DNA of 17,670 bases from JBAYJS01 sp041664985 (GTDB taxonomy: Bacteria > Patescibacteriota > Patescibacteriia > Buchananbacterales > UBA6539): NCBI GenBank assembly GCA_041664985.1, contig JBAYJS010000021.1, forward strand, positions 1 through 17,670. The letters run 5' to 3'. Under the pieces are notes generated by a model. That model saw nothing but the letters and a program-made list of their open reading frames with translations. It searched no databases and had not been told where the DNA came from. The position numbers were made by a program, and so were the translations under genes. Shown here piece after piece: positions 1 through 6,452 of this stretch (positions are counted from its first letter, which is position 1; each line of letters begins with the position of its first letter).

Positions 1-794
1 ATTTTCCATAAATCAACGCTGGCTTCCGAACAAAGCAACCGATCAACCAGCTGCTCTTTGGACATTTCCAAGCTAAAAACGCCAACCGAACCTTTACCGC
101 GAACCGCGACATTTCTGGCAATATCCAAAGCTAAGGTGGTTTTACCCATTGAAGGCCGGGCCGCCAAAATTATCGAATCGGATTTTTGTAAACCCGCCAA
201 AACATTGTCTAAATCATTAAAATAAGTCGGCACGCCGCGCAGTTTGCCCGAACCTTTATGCAATTCATCGATTCGATCAAACGCTTCGGTCAAAACATCA
301 GTAATTGAAACAAAACTGCGTTTTAAATGTTTTTGCGAGACATTAAATAGCGACCGTTCGGCTTTATCCAGTAATTCACTGATTTCTTCGGCTTCCTGGT
401 AACCCAGCTCGGTAATTTCTGACGCTGCCGAAAGTAACCGCCTTAAAGTCGCTTTATTTTGAACAATTTGCGCGTAATAAACCACGTGGCTGGAAGTTGG
501 CACGGAATTGGCCAAACTGGTCAAATAAGACCGCCCGCCAAATTTTTCCAATAAGCCCTTTTCTTCCAACCGGCTGCCCAAACTCAGCAAATCAATCGGC
601 TCACGCTTTTCATAAAGCTCTTTCATGGTTTCAAAAATTGCCTGGTGGCTGTCTTTGTAAAAATCACTGGCACTGATAAAATCAGCAACCCTAATGATTG
701 AATCCTTATCGATTAGCAAACAACCAAGCAAAGATTGCTCCATTTCAATGTTTTGCGGCGGGATTTTTCCGAAATTTTCTTTGATTTGAGTCAT
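1..794 (-). CDS. dnaB: Replicative DNA helicase DnaB, 5' part (cut by window edge)
   Basis: This is the N-terminal 264 residues of the hexameric helicase that unwinds DNA at the replication fork. The frame is open from the ATG at 794 to the left window edge. The DnaB N-terminal domain covers roughly residues 12-115 (IPPQNIEMEQSLLG at the start), followed by the helical linker. The RecA-like ATPase domain begins with GVPTYFNDLDNVLAGLQ near 187. Walker A is ARPSMGKTT (212-220), and FSLEMSKEQL (240-249) follows as in the family. The rest, including Walker B and the DNA-binding loops, lies outside the window. The gene is transcribed away from the SPFH gene at 968; the 173 bases between them hold divergent promoters. 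No Shine-Dalgarno is visible before the ATG. The assignment is firm; only the missing C-terminus is unknown. Confidence 0.96.
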   Translation of the reverse strand, partial: MTQIKENFGKIPPQNIEMEQSLLGCLLIDKDSIIRVADFISASDFYKDSHQAIFETMKELYEKREPIDLLSLGSRLEEKGLLEKFGGRSYLTSLANSVPTSSHVVYYAQIVQNKATLRRLLSAASEITELGYQEAEEISELLDKAERSLFNVSQKHLKRSFVSITDVLTEAFDRIDELHKGSGKLRGVPTYFNDLDNVLAGLQKSDSIILAARPSMGKTTLALDIARNVAVRGKGSVGVFSLEMSKEQLVDRLLCSEASVDLWK

Positions 795-900
795 ATATAC
801 CAATAAATTAATATTTCAACTCTATCATCTTACACTAGTTTCAGCCCCCAACACAAGTCAAAACTGGCCACAAATTATCCACTAGTTACACCTAACCTTC

Positions 901-929
901 TTGCCAACCAATCCGCTTTAACCTATAAT
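901..929 (+). promoter_or_regulatory. Sigma70-type promoter of the SPFH gene
   Basis: TTGCCA at 901-906 and TATAAT at 924-929 are separated by exactly 17 bases. The predicted transcription start near 936 would leave a leader of about 32 bases without a Shine-Dalgarno before the ATG at 968. Confidence 0.75.
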
Positions 930-967
930 CTTAAAAGATACGATAATTAAATCTTAACTAAAAAATT

Positions 968-1825
968 ATGTCTGGTTATGCAATTATTCTCGCCATCATT
1001 CTAATTCTCTTTGTCTTCAAAGGCTTTTTTGTCGTCCGGCCGATTGAACGATTTTTAGTGGAACGCTTTGGTAAGTATAACCGGTTTGCCCAGCCGGGAC
1101 TGCATTGGTGTATTCCTTTTGTTGAAAAAACCTATCGCATTAATATCACTGAGCAAATGGTTGATGCCGAGCCACAAGAAATTATCACCAACGACAATTT
1201 GAACGCTCGAGTTGACGCCCAGATTTATTTTAAAGTTAAAAATGATGAAACTAGCATTAAAGACTGCCAATATAATGTCAATAATTACAAACAACAGATT
1301 GTCAGTTTAGCCAGAACCACTTTGAGAAATATCATTGGTACTTTAACTTTAAAATCAGCTAACTCGGAACGGGATAAAATTAATTCGGAATTACTAAAAA
1401 CTTTATTAAACGAAACCAAAACTTGGGGTATTGATATTGTCCGAGCCGAGCTTAAAGAAATTGATCCGCCTAAAGATGTCCAGGAAACCATGAATAAAGT
1501 GGTTAAAGCGGAAAATGAAAAAATTGCTGCCAATGACTACGCCAATGCCACCGAAACCCAGGCTGACGGCGAAAAACGTTCACAAATCAAAAAAGCCGAA
1601 GGTATTAAACAAGCCAAAATTTTAGCCGCCGAAGGTGAATCTGAAGCCATTAAATTGGTTAATGAAGCCGCTGACATGTATTTCAAAGGCAATGCCCAGT
1701 TATTAAGAAAACTTGAAGCGGTCGAAACTGCTTTATCCCAAAATGCCAAAATTGTGGTTAACTCGAATTCAGAATTGATTAATGTAATCGGGGATATGGC
1801 CGGAGTACCAATTATTAAAAAATAA
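968..1825 (+). CDS. Stomatin-like SPFH/band 7 membrane protein
   Basis: This is a 285-residue protein of the SPFH (stomatin/prohibitin/flotillin/HflK-C) family. Such proteins form membrane-bound oligomeric scaffolds, often tied to membrane quality control. One N-terminal membrane segment (about 4-22) is followed by the band 7 start VVRPIERFLVERFGKYNRFA and GLHWCIPFVEKTYRINITEQ. The SPFH domain runs to about 180. An Ala/Glu/Lys-rich coiled coil (about 178-245, with AENEKIAANDYANATETQADGE) leads to a short hydrophobic end, GDMAGVPIIKK. Length and order match bacterial stomatins. No NfeD or protease partner gene is adjacent, so its client is unknown. It has its own promoter (901-929) and a hairpin terminator (1844-1873), so it appears monocistronic. 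Family call firm; a specific role is not supported. Confidence 0.92.
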   Translation: MSGYAIILAIILILFVFKGFFVVRPIERFLVERFGKYNRFAQPGLHWCIPFVEKTYRINITEQMVDAEPQEIITNDNLNARVDAQIYFKVKNDETSIKDCQYNVNNYKQQIVSLARTTLRNIIGTLTLKSANSERDKINSELLKTLLNETKTWGIDIVRAELKEIDPPKDVQETMNKVVKAENEKIAANDYANATETQADGEKRSQIKKAEGIKQAKILAAEGESEAIKLVNEAADMYFKGNAQLLRKLEAVETALSQNAKIVVNSNSELINVIGDMAGVPIIKK

Positions 1826-1843
1826 ACAGTCCAAATAAATATT

Positions 1844-1873
1844 AAAAGCGGCTTGAATTCACCGGCCGCTTTT
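1844..1873 (+). terminator. Rho-independent terminator after the SPFH gene
   Basis: The 9-bp arms AAAAGCGGC (1844-1852) and GCCGCTTTT (1865-1873) flank a 12-base loop. A T-rich stretch (GGTTTTA) follows the stem. The U tract is partly in the stem, so strength is uncertain. Confidence 0.65.
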
Positions 1874-1887
1874 GGTTTTAAAAAACC

Positions 1888-1916
1888 TTGCAATTTTTAA
1901 AAAAGTCTGCTATTAT
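1888..1916 (+). promoter_or_regulatory. Strong promoter of the leader RNA/tRNA-Lys unit
   Basis: TTGCAA (1888-1893) and TATTAT (1911-1916) are separated by 17 bases. The expected start, 7 bases after the -10, is about 1923. That is the first base of a perfect 10-bp terminal stem (1923-1932 with 2038-2047). The match between promoter geometry and RNA structure supports a real RNA gene here. Confidence 0.7.
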
Positions 1917-1922
1917 CAAATT

Positions 1923-2047
1923 TATAAATCATGGGGCGTTACCCGTCTGCCACGCAAGCCGAGAAATAACTTTGGATTGCGAGGCGTTGCGGGCAGGGCT
2001 TAGTTGGTAGACCCGTCAGCTGGCAACCTTTAAGCCAATGATTTATA
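1923..2047 (+). ncRNA. Structured RNA with tRNA-Lys-like blocks, unassigned
   Basis: A 125-base element lies directly upstream of tRNA-Lys. It is closed by a perfect 10-bp stem, TATAAATCAT (1923-1932) with ATGATTTATA (2038-2047). Inside is a 13-bp helix: 1947-1951 with 1992-1996, 1953-1957 with 1987-1991, and 1958-1960 with 1983-1985, with single-base bulges at A1952 and G1986. Three blocks match the downstream tRNA: GGGGCGTTA (1933-1941 and 2132-2140); a D-arm-like GCTTAGTTGGTAGA (1998-2011; tRNA has GCTCAGTTGGTAGA); and TTTAAGCCAATG (2029-2040, identical to 2165-2176). A 4-bp arm (2021-2024 with 2034-2037) mimics the anticodon arm. There is no T-arm, no 3' acceptor strand and no CCA, so it cannot be a working tRNA. 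It could be a decayed tandem tRNA copy carrying an insertion, or a tRNA-derived regulatory leader. I do not recognise it as a known RNA family. Confidence 0.55.
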
Positions 2048-2131
2048 GATTCAATACAAAAAATCAGCCATAGTAAGAGAGAAACAACTAAAAAGTTACC
2101 AAGACAGAGAGTTTATTAAAAAATTCAGACT

Positions 2132-2207
2132 GGGGCGTTAGCTCAGTTGGTAGAGCAGTGGCCTTTTAAGCCAATGGTCGGAGGTCCGATCCCTCCACGC
2201 CCCACCA
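2132..2207 (+). tRNA. tRNA-Lys(UUU), CCA encoded
   Basis: A full cloverleaf is present. The acceptor GGGGCGT (2132-2138) pairs with ACGCCCC (2197-2203). The D-arm is GCTC AGTTGGTA GAGC. The anticodon loop CTTTTAA has anticodon TTT at 2165-2167. The T-arm is GGAGG TCCGATC CCTCC. Discriminator A2204 is followed by genome-encoded CCA (2205-2207). The outermost anticodon-stem pair is a G-A mismatch (2158/2174). It is probably co-transcribed with the structured RNA at 1923-2047, since no terminator separates them. Confidence 0.96.
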
Positions 2208-2215
2208 ACAAAATT

Positions 2216-2239
2216 CACTGGCTCAAACCGGTGTTTTTT
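2216..2239 (+). terminator. Terminator after tRNA-Lys
   Basis: CACTGG (2216-2221) pairs with CCGGTG (2228-2233, one G-T wobble) across a 6-base loop and is followed by six T (2234-2239). Confidence 0.85.
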
Positions 2240-2286
2240 GTTTAAGTTAAAAGTTTTTAAGGGGTCTGAACCATAGTAATTTTGAT

Positions 2287-2315
2287 TTTGCATGAAATAG
2301 GGGGGGTGGTATAAT
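2287..2315 (+). promoter_or_regulatory. Extended -10 promoter of the propeller/TMEM43 pair
   Basis: An extended -10, TGGTATAAT, ends at 2315 (TATAAT 2310-2315), with TTTGCA at 2287-2292 and 17 bases between the boxes. A run of seven G (2300-2306) lies just upstream of the -10. The predicted start near 2322 leaves a leader of about 48 bases before the ATG at 2370. Confidence 0.7.
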
Positions 2316-2369
2316 AAAATTAATTCTTTTAATATAAATCATAATTTACTAATCAATCTAACAAAAACT

Positions 2370-3938
2370 ATGAGGTACGCTCGTCTAGTAATTTATTCAC
2401 TAATCTTTTGTTTTTTGGCAACATTTATGGTTGGACAAGTTTTGGCGCAAACCAATAACCCTGCTGACATTCAATCAGGCTGGCTGGTTAAAAACAATAA
2501 ATATGCCGAAGTATTCTACGTAGACGCTAGCAAAATGCTAAGGTGGATTAATAATGAGGCAACTGCCGCAAAACAGTTTGGTCCTAACTGGAACAAGATT
2601 ATCAAAGAATATGATGATCTTGGCAAAGCTGGCTTAAAATTTGGTGATGAAATTAAATTGAGCGATCCTTTGATTAATCAACCTAGCAACAATGGCACAT
2701 TAAAATTTTCTGTAAATGAAATTGATAGCGGATGGCTTTCTGGCATTGCCGTAGATAGTGCTAATAATTTATACTATCTTAACCGAGTAACAAAAGGCGA
2801 TGCAGACGTAACTCAGTTAAAAAAATACTCTAATAATAAAACTGAAGTTATTGCCGAGGGAGATTTGAGTCGGATTTTTATTGATAAAAAAGGCAACATT
2901 TGGGGTTATTGGCCCAGCCTTGGCACTAATGATTCCGGTCTATTTAAACTTCAAGGCAATCAATGGGTGAATTTTGCTTCAAAGAGCAATTTTTTGCCTG
3001 ATAATGTAATTTATGACATTGCTGAAAATTCAAAAGGTTTGTGGATTGCCACATACGGCGGCCTGGTTTTATATGATTATAATACCTGGAAAGTATTTAC
3101 CTATAACGACTGGAAACCTACTGATTATTTTAAAAAGAATGATGTTGAACAAGTTGAAGCCAATGATTCTTATGTTGTCTTTGGTAATTTTTTTGACACC
3201 TACGTCTACCAAGACAGCAAATTTACTAAATTAGCTGGTTCATTCAAAAATGGCTATGATCTATACTTAGACGGTGATGAGTTATGGCAATATGCCCAAA
3301 GCTGGGATGAAGGCTTGTTTAGATACAATATAAAAACTGGTAACCAAAAATTGTTCAGTGTGAACGATGGCTTAAGTAGCGGCAAAATGGAAAAAATTAC
3401 CAAAGATCATAATGGCAATTATTGGTTTTTGCCATACAGCACTGACAAAACACCATTTTATGGCATATATAAATTTGATGGATCCAAATTCACTCAATAC
3501 AATCGACCAGAAAATATGATTAACTATGGTCAGTTTCAAAAAATTGCCACCGACAGCAAGAATAATATTTACGTTACTGACGGTAATGCTATTTATAAAT
3601 TGGATACTACCTCTAGTTCAGCCGGCTCCACTTCTGCGGACGTAACCATAAAAAGTTTAGAATATGTACCTTCAGTATCGACGGCAACAAAGGCTCAATT
3701 CTTAATAGAAGTTGGCAATGGTGCCGGAAAAGCCTATCATGCCATGTTTTATAGCGATTACAAAGAAGGTCAAAATAATGTTAACTTTTTAGGTTATGGC
3801 GCTTCCTGCGGTCCAAAGTCAAGCGTGTTTAGTGGTTCAAAAGAAAGCAGCTGGGATGTTTCCAGTGGTTGCTTTATTGGTGCGTATTGGAATAATCCCA
3901 TTCGCGGAGAACATGAAATCACGGTCGTATTAAGTTAA
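2370..3938 (+). CDS. Secreted beta-propeller protein (two-component-regulator-propeller type), shortened C-terminus
   Basis: A 522-residue exported protein of unknown function. Residues 1-26 form a signal peptide, a hydrophobic stretch ending VLA before Q27. Residues about 36-98 (GWLVKNNKYAEVFYVDASK, then LRWINNEATAAKQFG) resemble a short module I associate with secreted Patescibacteria proteins. Residues about 115-415 are propeller blades of the Reg_prop type: LPDNVIYDIAENSKGLWIAT, GLSSGKMEKITKDHNGNYWF, GIYKFDGSKFTQYN and IATDSKNNIYVTDGNAIYKL. A C-terminal beta-rich domain (about 425-522) contains two Cys. No kinase or regulator domain follows, unlike hybrid sensors with this propeller. The reading frame continues after the TAA at 3936 for 22 plausible codons, so the end looks prematurely cut. 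The next gene, a TMEM43-like membrane protein, is probably in the same transcript. Confidence 0.8.
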   Translation: MRYARLVIYSLIFCFLATFMVGQVLAQTNNPADIQSGWLVKNNKYAEVFYVDASKMLRWINNEATAAKQFGPNWNKIIKEYDDLGKAGLKFGDEIKLSDPLINQPSNNGTLKFSVNEIDSGWLSGIAVDSANNLYYLNRVTKGDADVTQLKKYSNNKTEVIAEGDLSRIFIDKKGNIWGYWPSLGTNDSGLFKLQGNQWVNFASKSNFLPDNVIYDIAENSKGLWIATYGGLVLYDYNTWKVFTYNDWKPTDYFKKNDVEQVEANDSYVVFGNFFDTYVYQDSKFTKLAGSFKNGYDLYLDGDELWQYAQSWDEGLFRYNIKTGNQKLFSVNDGLSSGKMEKITKDHNGNYWFLPYSTDKTPFYGIYKFDGSKFTQYNRPENMINYGQFQKIATDSKNNIYVTDGNAIYKLDTTSSSAGSTSADVTIKSLEYVPSVSTATKAQFLIEVGNGAGKAYHAMFYSDYKEGQNNVNFLGYGASCGPKSSVFSGSKESSWDVSSGCFIGAYWNNPIRGEHEITVVLS

Positions 3939-4007
3939 GACAGCAGCTTTTATAACACCATGCATGGTACTGTAACCGCCAAATTTAAAGTAAATATAAC
4001 AAAGTAG
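3939..4007 (+). other. In-frame continuation of the propeller gene beyond a TAA stop
   Basis: Directly after the TAA at 3936-3938, the same frame stays open for 22 codons to TAG at 4005-4007. It reads DSSFYNTMHGTVTAKFKVNI then TK. This alternating polar/hydrophobic pattern would complete the final beta sheet begun by EHEITVVLS. With this tail the gap to the next gene would shrink from 81 to 12 bases. A point mutation to TAA, stop read-through, or a sequencing error are the alternatives. Confidence 0.5.
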
Positions 4008-4019
4008 TTATTAATCAGC

Positions 4020-5306
4020 ATGATTGGCAAAGAGAATAATCAGGACACAAATCAATATTTAAATTCTGAGTCTGAATGGAAGGATGCTCACGTTGGAGCT
4101 ATCGTTGGCACTATTATTGGTTTACTGGCCATAGGTGCCACTTTGTGGTTATTTAATTGGAATGAAAATCGACTTGATATTTCCAAATTAGCCGCAACTT
4201 CAATTAATATTGATGCTTCTGCACCATTACAAAGCCAAGATAATAATAAATTAGCTACGGTTTCTGGTATTATAACAACCGACGAAAATTTATCAGATAA
4301 TTTATACGTAAAACCGGGTAAGTACATTTTTGTTCGGCGTGACGCTCAAATGTACGCCTGGGATGAAACTGAAAAAGATGATTATAATTGCATAGCAGAT
4401 AAAAGTGAATATTGTCGGGGCGGTCATAAATACACGTATAGTAAAGCTTGGACATCTCATCCACATAACTCAGATTATTTTGCAGCTAAATCGAGATTTT
4501 ACAATCCAGAGATAAAAATAACCTGGCAACTATTTAAATCCGCTAACATTAAAATCGGCAATTACTCATTGGCCAATAGTAGCTGGCAAGATTCAGGCGG
4601 TAGTAACGAAAGTTTAAATACAGATATTGTAAATGCTAGCTCGACCCAAACTCAAAAAACAACTGATGGTTGTTTATATTTTTCATTCGGCAGTGGTAAC
4701 GAGAATCAGCCACAAATTGGCGACCAAAGAGTTTGTTATTATATCTTAAAATCTGGGTCGCCAGTACTGGTTATGGGGAAAATTTCGAATGATGTAATAT
4801 CACCATTTTCCGCTGCAGATAGTCAAAAATTATTTCATATATTCACCTTAACAAAAGATGAGGCAATCAAGAGTTTGCACCTACAGCACGAGATGATTAA
4901 ATGGGCATTGAGATTTGTTTTATGGATTTTACTATTTTTTGCCTTAATCGGCGCTGCCAGTTTGGCGACTTATTTTGCCCTGCCTAAATTTGAAGATTAC
5001 AAAAAACTTTTTGAGGAAAATGTTAGCATATTAAGTACTAAAAATGGCGGGTTAAAATTATTAGGCAGAATTGGAAAAATGAGCTGTGGTAGCTGTTCTG
5101 TGATTAGCTTTATAATAATCTATGCTCTTATTATTGAATACCTTGCAATATTAGTATTTGAAACATACGGAATGACTATAGTCGGTGAGGGAATTATAAT
5201 TTTGGGTATAATCATTACCATACCAATTACATTTTTCTACTACTCTCGCGCATATAGAAAACAGCTTAATAAGTTAGAAAATGCAAAAAAATCTACCCAA
5301 ACATAA
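4020..5306 (+). CDS. TMEM43-family membrane protein
   Basis: A 428-residue membrane protein matching the TMEM43 family (PF07787), whose bacterial role is poorly known. The N-terminal membrane helix (about 24-46) is followed by the family's WNENR (47-51; usual form WNEGR). The long extracytoplasmic part holds VRRDAQMYAW (105-114), YTYSKAWTS (138-146) and an NP pair (162-163), all placed as in the family. Three membrane helices lie near the end (about 293-318, 355-378 and 384-408), with a basic cytoplasmic tail. Four Cys in the outer domain (124, 132 and a later pair) could form disulfides. It follows the secreted propeller gene and ends before a strong terminator, so the two are probably one operon; a physical partnership is inference. 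No Shine-Dalgarno precedes the ATG. Confidence 0.82.
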   Translation: MIGKENNQDTNQYLNSESEWKDAHVGAIVGTIIGLLAIGATLWLFNWNENRLDISKLAATSINIDASAPLQSQDNNKLATVSGIITTDENLSDNLYVKPGKYIFVRRDAQMYAWDETEKDDYNCIADKSEYCRGGHKYTYSKAWTSHPHNSDYFAAKSRFYNPEIKITWQLFKSANIKIGNYSLANSSWQDSGGSNESLNTDIVNASSTQTQKTTDGCLYFSFGSGNENQPQIGDQRVCYYILKSGSPVLVMGKISNDVISPFSAADSQKLFHIFTLTKDEAIKSLHLQHEMIKWALRFVLWILLFFALIGAASLATYFALPKFEDYKKLFEENVSILSTKNGGLKLLGRIGKMSCGSCSVISFIIIYALIIEYLAILVFETYGMTIVGEGIIILGIIITIPITFFYYSRAYRKQLNKLENAKKSTQT

Positions 5307-5360
5307 TTAAACCGCGTGTTTTAATATTGGCCCAAACTTCCTCCCACAAATAGTCATCAA

Positions 5361-5390
5361 AAAACCGTCTGTAATTTCAGGCGGTTTTTT
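5361..5390 (+). terminator. Rho-independent terminator after the TMEM43-like gene
   Basis: AAACCGTCTG (5362-5371) pairs with CAGGCGGTTT (5378-5387) as a 10-bp stem with one G-T wobble and a 6-base loop. The T run extends to 5390. The last two T also form the start of the next gene's -35 box (5389-5394). Confidence 0.9.
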
Positions 5391-5417
5391 GCCTGCCTGG
5401 CTTTGGTGGGGTATAAT
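5389..5417 (+). promoter_or_regulatory. Promoter of the DUF1461 gene, apparently leaderless
   Basis: TTGCCT (5389-5394) and TATAAT (5412-5417) are 17 bases apart. The -10 ends only 6 bases before the ATG at 5424, so the expected first transcribed base is the A of the start codon. The -35 overlaps the tail of the preceding terminator. Confidence 0.75.
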
Positions 5418-5423
5418 AAAAGC

Positions 5424-6071
5424 ATGAAGTTACTCAAAATATTAATATTTTTTTATTTTTTTATCTCATTATCTTCGGTGATAGTGTTTTTTTCTGTTTT
5501 TGATTTGAATTATTACCAAAATCAATACGACCTAATAAATTTTAATCAAAAAATCAGTAAATCCGCCGCGATAGTCCAGGTGAAAGATTTGTATGACTAT
5601 TTAAACGGCGCCAAAGATCAAGTTAGCTTCACTTATACTAATCGAGAGTTACTTCACCTGTCAGATATAAAAAATATTATTTTTTACCTCAAACTGACCG
5701 CTACCATTTCAACCATTTTGACTATAGTTTTATTATTAAAAATTTATCAAAAAACCGGAATAAAAAGTGTACTTGAAACCCTGCTTTGGTCTAATCTTTT
5801 TTCCTTGATTATTTATTTTTTACTCACGATAGGTTTTGTCACTGGTTTTGATCAATTATTTTTACTGTTTCATCAAATAATGTTTAGAAACGATTATTGG
5901 CTGCTTGATCCGGAAACTGAAATTTTAATAAATTTATTCCCACCGCAATTTTTTGCCAATTTAGCCATTAAAATATTAAAAACCTTGATTTTTGTTAATA
6001 TTATCTCCATTATTTTATTGTTACCAATGCAGGCTAAAAAAATAAAACAATACTTTTTTTCAAAAATTTAG
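5424..6071 (+). CDS. DUF1461 (TIGR01906) membrane protein, Lit-like
   Basis: A 215-residue membrane protein with four predicted helices (about 4-24, 86-107, 119-145 and 184-203). The DUF1461/TIGR01906 signature is clear: TNRELLHLSDIKNI (72-85) with His78, and LFLLFHQIMFRNDYWLLDP (145-163) with His150, followed by ETEILINLFPPQFF. This family includes Lit, the lipoprotein intramolecular transacylase of some Firmicutes, which moves an acyl chain to make lyso-form lipoproteins. From memory, Lit uses two conserved histidines with similar spacing, so catalysis is plausible but unproven here. I chose ATG 5424 because the in-frame TTG at 5403 lies upstream of the TATAAT box and would not be transcribed. 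The gene appears monocistronic; the next gene has its own extended -10. Confidence 0.82.
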   Translation: MKLLKILIFFYFFISLSSVIVFFSVFDLNYYQNQYDLINFNQKISKSAAIVQVKDLYDYLNGAKDQVSFTYTNRELLHLSDIKNIIFYLKLTATISTILTIVLLLKIYQKTGIKSVLETLLWSNLFSLIIYFLLTIGFVTGFDQLFLLFHQIMFRNDYWLLDPETEILINLFPPQFFANLAIKILKTLIFVNIISIILLLPMQAKKIKQYFFSKI

Positions 6072-6093
6072 TCTTTAAAATAAAACCATTGTC

Positions 6094-6102
6094 TGGTATA
6101 CT
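6094..6102 (+). promoter_or_regulatory. Extended -10 promoter of the thioredoxin-permease-mntP set
   Basis: TGGTATACT (6094-6102) is an extended -10 with TATACT at 6097-6102. No convincing -35 is present. The predicted start near 6109 gives a leader of about 28 bases before ATG 6137, again without a Shine-Dalgarno. Confidence 0.55.
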
Positions 6103-6136
6103 GGATTAGCCATTATTAATTTATTTAGAAAAATTT

Positions 6137-6451
6137 ATGAATAATAAAATCGAAAAAATTCAAGTTTTTGGTTCGGGCTGCCCGTCTTGCAAAAAGCTTT
6201 TTGAATTAACCAAACAAGTGGTTGGGGAATTGGAAATCACCACCGAAGTTGAATATGTCACTGACCTGCAAAAAATTATGAAACTTGGCGTTATGACTTT
6301 GCCAATTCTTGCCATAAACGATCAAGTAGTTTCTGCCGGTGTTATACCCAAACCGGAAAAATTAAAAAAATTAATTTCTGATTACCAACCAAAAAATTCT
6401 AATACCACTCCAAAATCCGGCTGCTCTTGCGGGTTGGGCTGTTGCTGCTAA
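6137..6451 (+). CDS. Thioredoxin-like protein with Cys-rich tail
   Basis: A 104-residue small redox protein of the 'redox-active disulfide protein 2' type. Residues 6-80 form a compact thioredoxin fold with the active site GCPSC (Cys15, Cys18) and the cis-proline motif TLP (54-56). A linker leads to a tail, SGCSCGLGCCC, with five Cys (96, 98, 102-104), likely a metal or metalloid binding site. Such proteins are typically encoded next to UPF0718 permeases, and here the permease ATG comes one base after the TAA. The likely role is to reduce or hand over a thiol-binding ion to the permease; the substrate cannot be read from sequence. No signal peptide, so it acts in the cytoplasm. Confidence 0.88.
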   Translation: MNNKIEKIQVFGSGCPSCKKLFELTKQVVGELEITTEVEYVTDLQKIMKLGVMTLPILAINDQVVSAGVIPKPEKLKKLISDYQPKNSNTTPKSGCSCGLGCCC

Positions 6452-6452
6452 T

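Noticed and set aside
875..883. TTATCCACT, one base off a DnaA box, between dnaB and the SPFH gene.
   Set aside because: It is a single copy in AT-rich DNA with no cluster of boxes and no dnaA or dnaN nearby, so not an origin on this evidence.
1055..1893. Minus-strand open frames inside the SPFH gene and similar ones inside other genes.
   Set aside because: They lie antisense to conserved domains and show no recognisable protein features; treated as shadows.
1923..2047. A self-cleaving ribozyme (twister or hammerhead), riboswitch or SRP/6S RNA in the leader RNA.
   Set aside because: GCAAGCC and UAAC pieces recall twister, but I could not place the conserved core. No hammerhead CUGAUGA core and no riboswitch core was recognised.
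2041..2060. A T-arm for the tRNA-like element (ATTCAATAC resembles a T-loop).
   Set aside because: No flanking stem pairs and no 3' acceptor strand or CCA follows.
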